Assembly (NCBI GenBank): GCA_002633025.1
Contig: NMRB01000562.1
Location: forward strand, 62,001 to 126,000
Reading direction: 5' to 3'
Length of the DNA: 64,000 bases
Source: Notospermus geniculatus
Taxonomy: Eukaryota; Nemertea; Pilidiophora; Heteronemertea; Lineidae
Below, piece by piece: positions 41,825 to 53,736 of the stretch (position 1 is the stretch's first letter; every line of letters begins with the position of its first letter). Made by a program: the position numbers and the translations under genes. The notes below the pieces were generated by a model. The model saw nothing but the letters and a program-made list of their open reading frames with translations, ran no database searches and was not told where the DNA came from.

Positions 41825-42278
41825 AACAGCAGCATCGATCACGTAGAGAAACGTTCCGAATGACAAGTACGAGTAAACGAGACCAACAGCAGCCAATCTC
41901 GTTCCCAGAAGGTATCTCTGGCAAGGGCTACGACCTGACCAAAATTTCTGGTCAACCGCTGGCAGCGTGCCAAAATGTTTGTTTCACACAATATTTCGTT
42001 CTTCGATGGCTGAAAAACATTATATATGCCTAAAAGGCCATTTAATACTCCCAAAACACGAAGTTGTTTGAGTATTAGAGCAATTTCAAACGAATAGTTA
42101 GCATGGTTTGTTGCGAACATCATCGCGGCCTCGGCGTGATTCGCCTCAAAATTAGTAGATTGCGCATGCGCAGTATTCCTGAAGTCGTCAGCCCTTTCCA
42201 GTGGTGTTGTAGGAACGTAAACCCACTGGGGACGAGTTTGCAACAGCAGCATCGATCACGTAGAGAAACGTTCCGAAT
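41825..42278 (+). repeat. 37-bp direct repeats 417 bp apart
   Basis: AACAGCAGCATCGATCACGT followed by AGAGAAACGTTCCGAAT is identical at 41825-41861 and 42242-42278. The segment between has no recognised gene. It could be a local duplication or the remains of terminal repeats. Confidence 0.6.
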
Positions 42279-42814
42279 TTAGAGTACGAGTTACCAGCAG
42301 ACGACGACTCTTTCCATTCACTCAAGACAACGGGCATGCGAGGAAAACCATCTGTAAATGCAAGAAGATTTCAGAGTAAAAGAAGTGAATAAAATCCACC
42401 GAAAGAAAAAAAATGAATTAAATTATCTTAAAAAATTAAAAAAATTAAAAAAATAAAAAATAAAAAAATTGAAAAATAAAGAGTAAACAAAATATATTGT
42501 GACACGTGACCTCATGAGGCCATCAGAATCAAACATCATGATGATGCCTGAGTGTGCACTAAGTGCTTTGTTTATGTCTGCAAGACTGTAATCCAACATG
42601 GCTGACAAGATCTCGTGAGACCTCGCTCGAGATTTCTCGAAGCGTTGAAAACGAACGGAGGAAACGAAACGGAAGCATAGGCCAACATTGGTAATGAAAT
42701 GGCCAGGGCCATTGTGCTCACCTCTGTGACAGAGTATGAAGTGTGAGTAGCCTGGTGATACACTGAATGGTGAAGGATTAGTGCAGAAACATCGTAACAT
42801 TTACTACCGATGAG

Positions 42815-43625
42815 ATATGGCCAAAGTCAATTTTTCAAGATGGCCGCCTGGCAGCCATGTTGAAGTCCAATGGAACCGAAATTTGGCATATAAGTAGACG
42901 GTACCAAGACACATATTTAGGCACGGTTAAAGCATCCTAGCTCCCACTATTTATGAGGTGTGGGTCGAAGTCCATTTTACAAGATGGCTCCGCGGCGGCC
43001 ATATTTGATGTCGAATCTGACTGAAATTTACCATATATTTATATGGTACCTAGATACATATTTTGACAACGTTAAAACATCCTACCTACTCCTATTTATA
43101 AAATGTGGGTCAAAGTCCATTTTTCAAGATGGCTTCCTGGCGGCCATATTTGAAGTCCGATTGGGTTGAAATTTGGTGTATTCGTGCAGGGTACCTAGAT
43201 ATATCTTCACACCAAATCACAACACTGTATGTCAAATAACAATGAAATGTGCCACCAAACAGTGAATTTTGAACTTTGACCTCTGTGACCTTGAAAAGTA
43301 GGTCAAATCAAAAACCCGGGATTTATGTGATGAAGTCTCATCAGAGGAACCCACCATAAAAGTTTCGTGGTTCTAGCTAACCGCGTTCAGGAGATACGGC
43401 CGAAAGAAGGTTTTCACAAAGCGCCCCCTACAGGCCAGAGTGTACAAGTAGCAGCGCTAAGTTTCGGTCCAGAGATAGTTTTTACCATAGGGTACCTGTA
43501 CACCAAATTTCAAGTTTGTAACCCAAGCGGTTTAGAAACGTGCCACCCCTGTTAACGACGACGGACGACGACGACGGACGACGGACGACACACCATGGGA
43601 GAAGCTCACCTCACAGAGGTGAGCT
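42815..43625 (+). mobile_element. Repeat element: three ~144-bp units, a conserved body and a GACGACG / AGCTCACC hairpin 3' end
   Basis: Units beginning AAAGTCAATTTTTCAAGATG lie near 42823, 42968 and 43112. The body (GACCTCTGTGACCTTGAAAA, AGGAGATACGGCC, GCGCCCCCTACAGGCC) is followed by ACGACGGACGACGACGACGG repeats and the hairpin AGCTCACCTCACAGAGGTGA GCT, then CTAAAA. A terminal hairpin followed by CTAA would fit a Helitron-type 3' end, which is inference. The ORFs at 42960-43169 and 43367-43555 fall inside. Confidence 0.55.
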
Positions 43626-43871
43626 AAAAAGGTGGTGTGCTGCGAGTCCTCTCGTTTTCTCAAGAAATTGCCTGCATGCCATCATGGCGGCCGAGATTTC
43701 GTCAAGTCTCGCGTGATCTCGCACTATCTCGCACGTCGCGAGCGCCACCAACCGGTGGTCTCAATGATGGCGGTGCCACCATGAAAATGCATGACATCGT
43801 GATCGACAGAACACTCGCAGCACATCCACAACGGAAAATAAATTCTACTTACATGAACATGACATCCTTTT

Positions 43872-44080
43872 AAATCCCTTGAGAAAAATCCTTCGAAATT
43901 GTAATCTTTTGAGAAAAATCCTTCGAAATTGTAATCCTTTGAGAAAAATCCTTCGAAATTGTAATCCTTTGAGAAAAATCCTTCAAATCGTAATCCTTTG
44001 AGAAAAATCCTTCGAAATTGTTATCCTTTGAGAAAAATCTTTCAAAATTGTAGTCCTTTGAGAAAAATCCTTCGTTAATT
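43872..44080 (+). repeat. 30-bp minisatellite, about seven copies
   Basis: The unit is TTTGAGAAAAATCCTTCGAA followed by ATTGTAATCC. It accounts for the minus-strand frame 43870-44160. Confidence 0.93.
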
Positions 44081-44626
44081 CCAATGTTTGAAAAGCTTTT
44101 CGTCATGAGCATTTTCGAAATCCTCTGAACTTCCGTTGTGTCCCTCGTTAGAAACCACATGACATTAGCATCTTACAGCCGTAAAGCTGGATATCTGCAG
44201 CTGACCTCGTCATCAACTAGGAACGATCATTGCTTTTCTTGGAGAAGCTGAAAGCAAAGTTGTATGTTGAAGAGTAGCTGAAGCCACAACCCCTATAGGC
44301 GACTGAAGTCACTTTTGAGGGACAAAATGTACAGTCAGTGCACCACAATGCATACCGATTGTGTACACTACTATGTTTGGCAGGAGTTTCGAAAGGAGAC
44401 TGTTTCTGGACGCACACACGAAGCTACGTTACCGTTGGTTGATGATGTTCGGCAGTTCGTAAACTAGCAGGCATCGTCTGAGGCCGGTTTCCCTTTCATG
44501 TCGGCGGCATTCAGTCGGAGAGAGAACCCAAGCCATCTTCTGAAAGGGAAAGATCGGAAAGAATGACTGTGTACGAGGTTCTTCTGGTCGTCTGTTGAAA
44601 GAAAGCCATCAACGAAAGACACTTAC

Positions 44627-46228
44627 CATCAGTAAGATTCTGGTCGAAAGTCGACAATAGCGAAGACAGCATCGTAGGACTGTGTTCCTCCTTCAAATGG
44701 ATGGCATATTTAGTTGCAGAGAGAACGGCAACCTTGTTCTGGAAGAAGAGAAAGGAACTAGAAACTGCTGATGATGTTCTTTGGGTCGTCTGCTGAAACA
44801 AGGCAGGAAGCTACTTACCATCAGTCACATTCTGGTAGAAAGTCGGCAACAGCGAAGACATCATCTAGAACGGTTCCTCCTTCAAACGGATGGAATTGAG
44901 TTGCAGAGAGAACGGCAACCACATTCTGAAAGAAAAGAAAGGAGCTATTAGAGACTGCTGATGATGTTCTTTGGGTCATCTGCTGAAACTAGGCAGGAAG
45001 ATACTTACCATCAGTCAGATTGTGGTCAGAAGTTGGTGACATCGCAGACATCATCTAGAACAGTTCCTCCTTCAAATGGATGGCGTTGGGTTGCAAAGAG
45101 AACGGCAACCACATTCTGAAAGGAAAGAAAGGAGGTAGAGACTGCTGATGATGTTCTTTGGGTCGTCTGCTAAAACAAGGCAGGAAGCTACTTACCATCA
45201 GTTGGTGACATCGCAGACATCATCTAGAACAGTTCCTCCTGACCTTCAAATGGATGGCATATTTAGTTGCAGAGAGAACGGCAACCATATTCTGAAAGAA
45301 GAGAAAGAAAGTAGACTGCTGATGATGTTCTTTGGGTCATCTGCTAAAACAAGGCAGGAAGCTACTTACCATCAGTCAGATTCTGGCAAGAAGTTGTAAC
45401 ATGGCAGACAGCATGCACCTCAGTACAGTTTCACCTGGACGTCAGTCAGTTGCTGGAAGAACCTCATCGCACATCTGGAAGAAAGGAAATCAGATGGAAT
45501 GGTTGTGTGGAGTTTATTTGGTCTCATTGCAGTGCAAGCAAGCCCAGCTACCTACTTACCATCGGCCAAATTCTGGTCGGAAGTCCCGATATGCCAGACC
45601 CTTCTTGCAAAGAGCATTCCAGTCCAGGAATCGACCATGATCTGGAAGAAAGGAGGTCAGAGATGGAATGGCTGTTGATGATAATGGTTTTGAGTGGAAA
45701 CAAAGCCTGCTATACTCACCGTTGTTCAAATTTTGGTCCGAAGTTGATGACAGGGTAGACAATTTCACCTTCAAACGGACAGCCGTTGTGAGATGGCAGA
45801 CAGCATGCGCAGGGCATTCCAGTCCAGGAAGAATCGACCATGATCTGGAAGAAAGGATTTCAGATTAAATGGTTGTTGATGATAATGTTTGTTTAGTGGA
45901 AACAAAGCCTGTTACTCACCTTTGTTCATATTTTGGCCAGAAGTTGATGACAAGGGAGACAGCATCCGGGGACGGCTTCACCTTCAAATGGACTGCATTG
46001 AGTGACACGTGGAACCTCAACCCTGGAACAAAGAAGCTCATATTGAATAACTGTGTGTAGGAAGGTTTAGTCTTCTCTTCAAAGAAGGCAAGAAGCAACT
46101 TACCATCCATCAAATTCTGATAGAAGGAGGCAATGCCACTTGCTGCATCCCCCAGCTGCATCCAGCATCCAATGACGTTCCATCAAAGAATGGACGACAA
46201 ATAAAGTCATGGAAACCGCAGCCATGTT
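44627..46228 (-). other. Tandem array of nine exon-like units, probably non-coding
   Basis: On the minus strand nine related segments each follow a CTTCCAG, CTTTCAG or GTTCCAG acceptor and end at a G|GTAAG or G|GTGAG donor: 46104-46228, 45920-46022, 45720-45844, 45560-45641, 45370-45474, 45196-45291, 45009-45115, 44819-44925, 44627-44738. Shared words are GGTTGCCGTTCTCTCTGCAA, CATTTGAAGGAGGAAC and CAGAATCTGACTGATG at the donor. Intron-like spacers share GAAGCTACTT-type ends and CCCAAAGAACATCATCAGCA. Unit lengths (125, 103, 125, 82, 105, 96, 107, 107, 112) vary by non-multiples of three and several units contain stops. A reading such as VAVLSATKYAIHLKEE in the last unit is therefore not conserved. 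This fits a spliced non-coding RNA, alternative exons, or a minisatellite that captured splice sites. Confidence 0.6.
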
Positions 46229-46483
46229 CTGGAAGGAAAGAACGAAGAAAGCCGAAGAAAGAATGAATGTTCGAATGTGTTTGCCGACATCCGTTTCGTA
46301 AAATCCACAAGAGTTGATTTTTGGGAAGCCCGTTAGGGCCTATGTCCTCAGCACAACAGCTCAGGAAGCAACACAAAGATTTGCACCTAAAAGGGTCTAA
46401 TAGACACACACCAGACTAGGCTTCACAGGGTGTAGCAGGGATAGTTAGGGGTCAAATGTTCCTACTTCTTACTTGTTTCTTAC

Positions 46484-46554
46484 CTTAGAATGGACATATT
46501 TTTCAGAAAAGTTGGAACGAACAAAAATGGTATTCCTTTGAAAATGGCGGCCAT
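46484..46554 (-). other. Possible first exon of the exon-array transcript
   Basis: ATGGCGGCC at 46554 (minus) opens a 23-codon frame (MAAIFKGIPFLFVPTF...) ending at a good donor, CTAAG|gtaaga, 5' of the nine-unit array. Joining it to most units meets a stop within a few codons, although joining to 45560-45641 stays open. The start resembles a YY1-type promoter/start motif. This is inference from splice signals only. Confidence 0.25.
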
Positions 46555-47177
46555 CCACGCCAGTGGTTCTTCTCGACCTTGGCCTCTCGGTTGTGAACCC
46601 CGTAGGATCTTATTTGAAAGACAATGGGGGCGGGGCCCATATGAATGAATGCCAAGGTTGACCACACACGCCACATTCACAATCCTCGCTGACCTTTTCC
46701 TACTAGTTTGTCGTTGTGGGAGGGTTTGGTGTGGGGACTATTGTATTGGGTTATTTTTGGCGAAACAAGCTATTACAGACGTAACCGCGACCAATGATCC
46801 TTAGAATGTGACGCAATCATCTTAACATTAGGGGTATACGTTCCACAGTACATGTTGCCAATGACATGTTTGGAACAACAAACAGTACCTTCTGTGAGTG
46901 AAGACGTTGAATTTTTTCCCTGGCTTATCCACAGTCCTCATGCAACTCATACAACTCATTTCCAGGGCTATCATCTTCATTTCCTTTTAGTGATGGCCCA
47001 AATTAATTTCACTGAATCAGATATCAATGGCTAGCCCAAATCAAAACTGCTGCCACCGTCAACCAAATAAAAATAAAAAATAAACAGAGCCTTACAGCGG
47101 GTGAAAGGACATAGCCGTTGCTAGCTCACGGACAGGGGCAAATGTCCCCCTGACGTTTCCGACAAATGTGTTTTTCA

Positions 47178-47328
47178 TCAGGGCCGTATTTGGGGGGGGG
47201 TGCAGGGGCAGTTCCCCCACCCCCACCCCCACGAGCCAACCAAAAAACTTGATTTTCATGCGGATTTTGGGCAAAAAACGGCAAAAAAACTTTTTCCGCC
47301 CGGGCCAAAAAGCTAAATACGGCCCTGT
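47178..47328. mobile_element. Short MITE-like element with AGGGCCGTATTT ends
   Basis: AGGGCCGTATTTGGGGGGGG on the left is mirrored by AAATACGGCCCT on the right, about 150 bp apart. Confidence 0.5.
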
Positions 47329-48593
47329 TTCCATTCAGATTTCTGCTAAAAAAACACTGAATAACTGCAGTTTCGCCCCTCCACAAGATAAAAAAGCTAG
47401 CTAAGGCCTAAAAGAATCGAAAGTCCAGCAGGAACATAGATGCGGCTCCGCCCTGTTTGCTGACAGTTTCCCGCCAAAGTTCCACGTGGACAGTCTAAAA
47501 ATAGATACACACGCATCCCGATAATCCATTCGGAACACTTCGGGTCTTTCCGTCGAGGGTGCCGCATTATCGGAACCTCGTCCCCAAGGTCAAGGCCACA
47601 ATATTCCAGTGCGGTAAATTTAAAACTTTTGCGCGCTCTCCCGCCAAACGTTTCCATGTGACTACAAGAAAGTAAGTAGGCCCCTATACAAAAAATTAAT
47701 TTGACTGTTTGGGGGGAAATACTCGAACAAAACGCAAAGAACGAATTTCCCCCGTACGTGGTCATGGTGAGTGGTGAGGTTGTGAAAACCTCACGCTGTT
47801 TCCAAATATGGTATTAGAAAAAGTCCACACCAACTCGCGCATTGATGGATTTTATCTCTCCGCGGATATTATAGTTCCCAAATAACGGAAATCTTTGTGA
47901 ACAAAGTATCAAAGTCAGTTATAAAAGTAGGCCTACGTTTTTTTACTTATTTCTAGAATCCTTGCGTGTGAATAGCGGTGAGTTCGGGAACCAAACTAAT
48001 GCGGGGTGCGCAATGATACAGGCCTAATTTCTCAGAGACGCCCGTCAACGCCCGTCTGCCCGCACATCAGAAAAAAATATGTCCGATTTCAGAAATTATT
48101 GACGAAAAAAGCCGCTTAAACCTAACAAAAGACGAGGTAAACTATGTAAAATATCTGTTATTCTTTTCCAAAGTATCCGTAGGCCCCGCATAACATGTTC
48201 ATTTCCCCCGAAATCAAGAGATAATTGATTTCAAGCGTGTTAATTGCAGCGTCTCACCGGCGTCTGACGCGCAATTGCATAACAGTGCATAACTGTATAC
48301 AATGTATTACGCAAGATGGCGGCCAGCCACGTCCCGGGAGGACGCTCAGTTTCCCCGTCCAGCATCTGATGAGGGAAAGGTTGATACCGATGGGTTTGAT
48401 TCCCGCGGCTTCTCTAGATTCATTTCAGTTTATTCCCCGCTGTTCGGCATAATTTTGTTGGATTTTGTGCTTGAAAATATGAAATTAGGCTTAGGCCTAC
48501 TGGTAGGCCCATGCTGATTTCTTGATTCATCAGTTGTGATTTGGGCTGTGTTTGCCCAATTTGAAAAACACCAGGGGCCTAATTTGAAAAACA

Positions 48594-48714
48594 CCAGGGG
48601 CCTGTTTCATAAAGTGACTTTAAGCTAATTGTACCTTTAACCAAATGGAAAATGCATTGCCATTGAGTTTATGGTATCATTAGCTTAAAGCCACTTGATG
48701 AAACAGACCCCTGG
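48594..48714. mobile_element. Palindromic MITE of the CAGGGSCC group
   Basis: CCAGGGGCCTGTTTCATAAA GTGACTTTAAGCTAA is mirrored by TTAGCTTAAAGCCACTTGAT GAAACAGACCCCTGG. Confidence 0.75.
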
Positions 48715-48867
48715 CCTAGTTTAAACCATCATCTGGACACAACACATCAAAGTTGATAGAATTATTTTTCTGATGAGAAGGTGTCCATACTGCTGATGTC
48801 AATATGAAACAAGTTCCCTATTTGAGAGAGAACTTTGGTGCCCTTGACCGAGATGGCGTTCCTCTCC

Positions 48868-48955
48868 ATCCTCCCATAGCAGGACTTTGGTCTCGCTCCT
48901 CTTCATACACTTGTCGCAGTAGGAACGAAGTAAAAACCCCTGCTGTGGGAGGATG
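48868..48955. mobile_element. Short palindromic repeat, sister of 878-962
   Basis: CATCCTCCCATAGCAGG ... CCCTGCTGTGGGAGGATG. It lies within an open frame starting 48804, which is therefore unlikely to be a gene. Confidence 0.7.
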
Positions 48956-49084
48956 TTCCTCTCTGCCTGAGCCGCCTAAAGTGAATATGATGACAGCCTT
49001 GATCTGTGGCGTATTCCCATCTGCATTTATGTACTGGGCCCTAATACCAAACATTTTGCCAACAAAAAATTCCCCTCTTTTCAG

Positions 49085-49610
49085 ACAGAAGTGGTTTCAT
49101 ACATGTAGTTTTGCCTGGTACAGTGATGGTAAGGACGAACAGAGGAAGAGAGCTAGGCGAGCTTGTAATTTGGTGGATGAGGATTTTATCAAGTAAGTCT
49201 CCCAAATGTTGCCACGAAGTCCAGCATCATTGCAACATTTTCATATTCAGTTGAGGGACACTACCAATGGTCTGAAAATATTTCAATGTTCTGTTTCTGG
49301 AATGAGATGAATTTTCTGAGTGCCCTTTTCCAATCTGCATCAATAGTGAACTTTCCAGGAGGCTGCCAGATATTTTGCTTACAAAATTCTCCTCTTTTCA
49401 GGTGGAGTGATTTTCAACGATTTCTTTGGTATCATGGCGGGAGGCAGGAAAGGAAAACGCCCTCAGAATGATAACGTGGCAAGTTTATCAATATGGTGGA
49501 TTTTCACTGGTACCATGATGGCATGCAAGAACACGGAACTCAGTCAGAAGGAACAGCAACAAGGAGAGATTGTCATTTAGTGGGTGAGGATTTGTTATGT
49601 TACTTTTTGA
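49085..49610 (+). repeat. Triplicated exon-like segment
   Basis: The first unit, 49085-49192 (108 nt), follows CTCTTTTCAG and ends at CAA|gtaagt, encoding WYSDGKDEQRKRARRACNL. A second copy after CTCTTTTCAG at 49402 reads FLWYHGGRQERKTPS then a stop, and a third at about 49497-49610 reads FHWYHDGMQEHG and CHLVGEDLL. The shared F-x-WY-x-(D/G)G pattern shows they are related. The first is symmetric in phase. The others look decayed. No gene assignment is possible. Confidence 0.35.
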
Positions 49611-50400
49611 AACGTTTTACTTTTGACATTTTGATTTTCAGGTGACAGTGTGATATTCAGTTGGAGGTGTTACTTACGCCCCTCATGTCTCCTGCCTACC
49701 CCTCATGTCCGCCACTACCCTCATGTCCCCCTTACTGCTCTTGTCCCCCTTATCAGCTCATGTCCACTGCCTACCCCACATGTCCACTGTGTTAGACCAT
49801 GAGGATGGCACCTAAATTGGCCGATAGTGAAAGGGACTGTACATTTTCGTCAATGAGGAATCTCAGTTGTGATCTTTGAGAAAATGGAGAAAGCTATGAA
49901 GCAGCAATCTGTACAGCACAACAAAATAATCCCTGCAATTTGCAAGTGCATAGCTTTTACGTTTTCCCATGGATCACAACTCAAGATTCCTCAGGTGACG
50001 AAAACGAACAGCTCCTTTGGTGTGGTTGTGAAAGAGTTGAGTGTGTAAGGCAAAATAAAACTATCTGTTTCTTGTCTGCACTTGCAGCAGGGCTCGGGAA
50101 AAAAAATTTTTTTTTCACTGACCAATTTCAAAATTTCCCACTTTGCTTACGCAGCGCCTTCTATACAATGAATAGAAATGCTTCGTCACTTGAAATCATC
50201 TTTATTTTTCATGAAACTTGCGCTTTAAACATGTAGAGAGATGAGGTAGTATTTCCCCATCCATGAAGAAAACTGAAAAAAAATCATTGAAAAATTTTTG
50301 AAAAAATTCACATGCTCGCATCGATTTCTGCTGAGTTGCTGGACAGGAAACAGATAATTCTTTTTTGCCTAACTGCCTGAATTGCCTGAATTCACTAATG

Positions 50401-50850
50401 CTGCGTTCACACCTATTGCGTATGGAAATCGGTTTCCGTAAATCGAAATACGGAAATTGATTTGGTTACGCCGGGTCGGGTCACACTACAACTACACAGG
50501 GAAAATGACGTACATCTGGCGGACGTATGGCGTATATACGGCATACGTCCGCCAGTCCTGGTTGCGTATATATACCGTATATAAAAGTAGCTGTACGTCC
50601 CCCGTATGTACGTCATTTTGCCTGTGTAAACCGATTTCCATGTGAAACAAAACGCATCACATTCAACCCACAATAAAGTGTTTCGCGATAACTATTTTGA
50701 TTTGGCTAACACGCATCGAAACCGATACAAATACTGGTTTCATTAAGTCGGTAAAAAACTGATCTATTTCCATTTTAAGTGTGACGCGTTGTCTCAAATA
50801 AGCCTTTATTGCGAATTCGATTCGATATAAAACCCTAGTGTGAACACGGC
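50401..50850. mobile_element. MITE with CTGCGTTCACAC ends
   Basis: It starts CTGCGTTCACAC and ends GTGTGAACACGGC. The core TGGCGGACGTATGGC / GGCATACGTCCGCCA is a strong hairpin, and repeated ACGTACAT/GTATGTACGTCATTTT blocks form outer arms. Confidence 0.6.
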
Positions 50851-50987
50851 CATATTGAATGTTCCAAATGGTCATTTGATCTTTGTGTAATGAATAAAAC
50901 ATTGTTTTCCCTGTTTTGCAGACCCGGTTACAGGCACGGTCTGCAGTGACTCTTCTTTACTTTATCAAACTTCATAGCAGCATCTTG

Positions 50988-51120
50988 AGGCCTTATTTAA
51001 CAAACCCATCGTTACTTTACAAGTACGTGAATCCTGTTTGACTGAAAGTGCAGTTTGTGCTTGCAAACGAACAATCGTTTACGCACTTTGTAAAGTTAGA
51101 AATGCTTCTTAAATAAGGTC
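50988..51120. repeat. Imperfect inverted repeat
   Basis: GGCCTTATTTAACAAACCCA TCGTTACTTTACAAG is mirrored by CTTTGTAAAGTTAGAAATGC TTCTTAAATAAGGTCC. It directly abuts the MITE at 51121. Confidence 0.55.
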
Positions 51121-51333
51121 CCAGGCCCATGTTCATAAAACTACTTTAGTCAAAGTGTTGATCCCTTGTTCAACACAAAAAGACCAAAGTATTACACTTT
51201 GTCTTTTCTGTAGTCTCCTACAAGAGTGCCGGAGGAAGACCCTGCTTGAGGTTGAAAATTTGCGAAATTTTTGGAGACAACTTCTGTTTATATAACACTT
51301 TGACTTGAGTTTGTTTATGAATATGGACCCTGG
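51121..51333. mobile_element. Palindromic MITE of the CAGGGSCC group
   Basis: CCAGGCCCATGTTCATAAAA CTACTTTAGTCAAAGTG is mirrored by CACTTTGACTTGAG TTTGTTTATGAATATGGACC CTGG. Confidence 0.7.
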
Positions 51334-52671
51334 AATTTCAAGTAGCTACATTTCGCGATAGGCCTAGGCCTACTTCATGTCAGGAGGAGTGGGTGCATAA
51401 GAAGAGAAGAATGCACCAAGGCCTATCATCTGCAAATTCCTAAGTGGAGATCTATTGGCCCAGAAATAAGGGCAAGTAATCTACAAATGTTGTGACATAA
51501 GGTGTTCACCATAAGTGTCTAGTGACACGAACACCCACACCTCAAACTTGTTCTTAACAGTGGTGTAATGGGAGAGATAATCCCATGGGAGTCCGGTTTC
51601 ATCCAATGTGGTATAAAGGTCATGTCCATTTGAATTTAAAGGGTGCAGCTTGGAATTGGTCTATTTTTAGTCCAATAACTGCACTGTAGGTGGCAGCACC
51701 TGGAGTAATTACATGAGTCTGATTTTCAATGTTGGCTGTAGAGGCCATGCCCATTTGAATAGGAGCTGTCAGCGAGTTGACCACTAGGTGTCACTAGGGC
51801 CCAATTCAATGCATCTAGCGGACCCAGTCATTATCGATCGAGCAGCGATCATAATAGATTTCCTGTACATTTGGTCCGCTAAGACTGTGCTGCCATCTGT
51901 TAGCAATATGCGCGGCTGACTGCTCCTATTAACTCTACATGCAGCTTTTTGCCCCCTGTTAGTTCAAAAACTGCATTATAGGTGGCGACATCTACTGGAC
52001 ACAATCCATAGGAGTACATGTACTGTGAAAAAAAATTCATCTGATCACATTTCTTTATTTAAACACATCATATACAAATAGAATAATGTGATTGAGGCAG
52101 TCAAGGAAAACTCGTCGGATGTCAATTTAAGGAAAGTGTAAATGGCCTTGGTGAACCCATCCTGAGAATCTCGGGTCATTTACAGTCGTACCCTCCCTCA
52201 ATGAAGGGGAGCCGGTGTGGTGAACCCCACAGGTATTGCCACTTTTTCTCGACAGCCGGCGCCACCGCGCCACTCTCCAACCCGAGGGTCTAACGACGTG
52301 TCGGCGAATGACCCGATTTACTGCGTACATTTTGTAATGCATTTTTGTAGTTTGTCTTACTGCCGCTAGGTGGCTCCCTCTACGTCGGCAGTCAAATAAC
52401 GCATTTGAGATCCAATACCGTGCTCCTTTAATAGCTGAAATGTACTTCGTAACAGATAAACAGCAGATCAATGGACAGGCAATCTGACAGCCCTTGATCA
52501 TTCAGCGACATCCAACCGGTTTTCCTAAACCCTCTCAAATATATGAAAGACTTCATTATTGCTAACATCAAGTGTGGAGTTACATGTAGTTTTAGCAGGT
52601 TATAATTGATACACACATGTAAGACTGCCTCAGATCAAGGTTGTGTTTACCAAGAATAGGAATAAATCACT

Positions 52672-52868
52672 GACCCTTTCACTGCTAAGAATACATTTTG
52701 TCAAATTCAAAAATATTGACTTAAAAGACTGAAATGTACACTGAAATGTACAGAACCATTTCAAGTACATATTCAATGAGAAGTTCTCACTGAGTACATT
52801 CTGATCAATTAATAGCAATGACTGTAACACGACTTTCAAAATTATTCAGAATAATAGTGAAAGGGTCG
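52672..52868. mobile_element. MITE with GACCCTTTCACTGCTAA ends
   Basis: The ends GACCCTTTCACTGC and ATAGTGAAAGGGTC, with inner TTCAATGAGAAGTTCTCACTGA, resemble the 6515-6745 family. Confidence 0.55.
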
Positions 52869-52956
52869 TTACTCTGTTCGTTTCTCATGTTGGGAAGAAT
52901 AGGACATGTTCCCACCAAGTTTGCAAGCATCATGACAGATTAGGCATTATTCATGT

Positions 52957-53150
52957 ATGACCCGCTCCAGCAAAAGCACACGCTTGTCACAACCGAGAAA
53001 GGGTTAACGGCCTTACAACACAATAGCTGAGATGTACATCTCTGCAGGTTGACAACAGTAGTGGACAGCAGTGATAATAGTTGTGTAAACTGATGACCAG
53101 TGATGATCACTTGCAACAAGTGCCTGCTTTTGCTGGAGCGGCTCACATAT
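52957..53150. mobile_element. MITE-like inverted repeat near the TAF5 3' end
   Basis: TATGACCCGCTCCAGCAAAA GCA is mirrored by TGCTTTTGCTGGAGCGGCTC ACATA, about 190 bp apart. The minus frame 52940-53320 runs over it. Confidence 0.55.
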
Positions 53151-53497
53151 ACTGAGTTAGAGTGCAGAGAGAGCAAAGTGGAAAGTTCACTCACGGCTGA
53201 CAGTGACATGAAATTAGACAGCAGCACCTTTCCTGCCACAGTCATCCTCTCAGCAAAGGTCTCCAAACGATCTCCTGTTCCGAACGGCAGAAATATCCCA
53301 TTCTTGGTTTGCAGAAACACAACATAATCTGAAACAGTCTATAGAAATATAACAATAGAATTGGTCTGAAACTAGACAATCTACGTTTTCATCAACATGG
53401 AAAATAGAAGTTTGTGGCAGTCTTACACACTTAAAGGAGTTAGACGCCGAAGTTGTCAACAAGCTTGTTTGTTTACAAACATGGTCGGCAAACTAGT

Positions 53498-53503
53498 TTT
53501 ATT
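53498..53503 (-). terminator. Candidate poly(A) signal of TAF5
   Basis: AATAAA on the minus strand, 234 bases past the TAF5 stop codon. It is the first canonical hexamer I noticed downstream. Confidence 0.45.
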
Positions 53504-53736
53504 CCTTCGTGCAGGTGGCAGCACCAGTAGCGCCCCGTGATCGTTAGACTGGTGCCCGGTCCGATGCAACTCATTCATGATATTCACGTCAGTACATATC
53601 ACCAACAATAGGTGGCAGCACCGCAGGTGTCGCGTGGATAGAGAACCAGTGAGTGAGTGTTTACAACTTGGACGTCCAGCTCCTTTAAGGCCTCTCTCCT
53701 TGAAAAAGCTGTGTCCAACCCTACGATGAGATTGCT

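Larger units (their letters stand above)
31536..44600. other. Repeat-rich intergenic stretch
   Basis: No recognised gene. Besides listed elements, 32406-32745 holds two overlapping frames that resemble nothing, 35443-36800 is mostly unique sequence, and 39850-40560 is CpG-rich with a possible exon. Confidence 0.5.
46700..53497. other. Intergenic stretch before TAF5
   Basis: No recognised gene. 47400-48450 is CpG-rich and contains CAAGATGGCGGCC at about 48313, a YY1-like promoter/start motif, but the frame from that ATG stops after 17 codons. 49680-49800 has repeated CTCATGTCC words. 49825-50030 is an imperfect inverted repeat (GAGGAATCTCAGTTGTGATC / GATCACAACTCAAGATTCCT C). Confidence 0.45.

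Noticed and set aside
45148-45868. Several overlapping plus-strand frames over the exon-like array
   Set aside because: They are repeat-driven. Splice-like signals are on the minus strand only, and no frame is conserved between units.
48804-49196. 130-codon plus-strand frame as a single gene
   Set aside because: Its first half is a palindromic repeat (48868-48955). Only the last 36 codons lie between splice-like sites and may be an exon.
52940-53320. 126-codon minus-strand frame (GIFLPFGTGDRLETFAERM)
   Set aside because: It looks protein-like in part but overlaps a MITE-like inverted repeat, lacks matching splice sites and lies beyond the TAF5 stop. It resembles no family I know.
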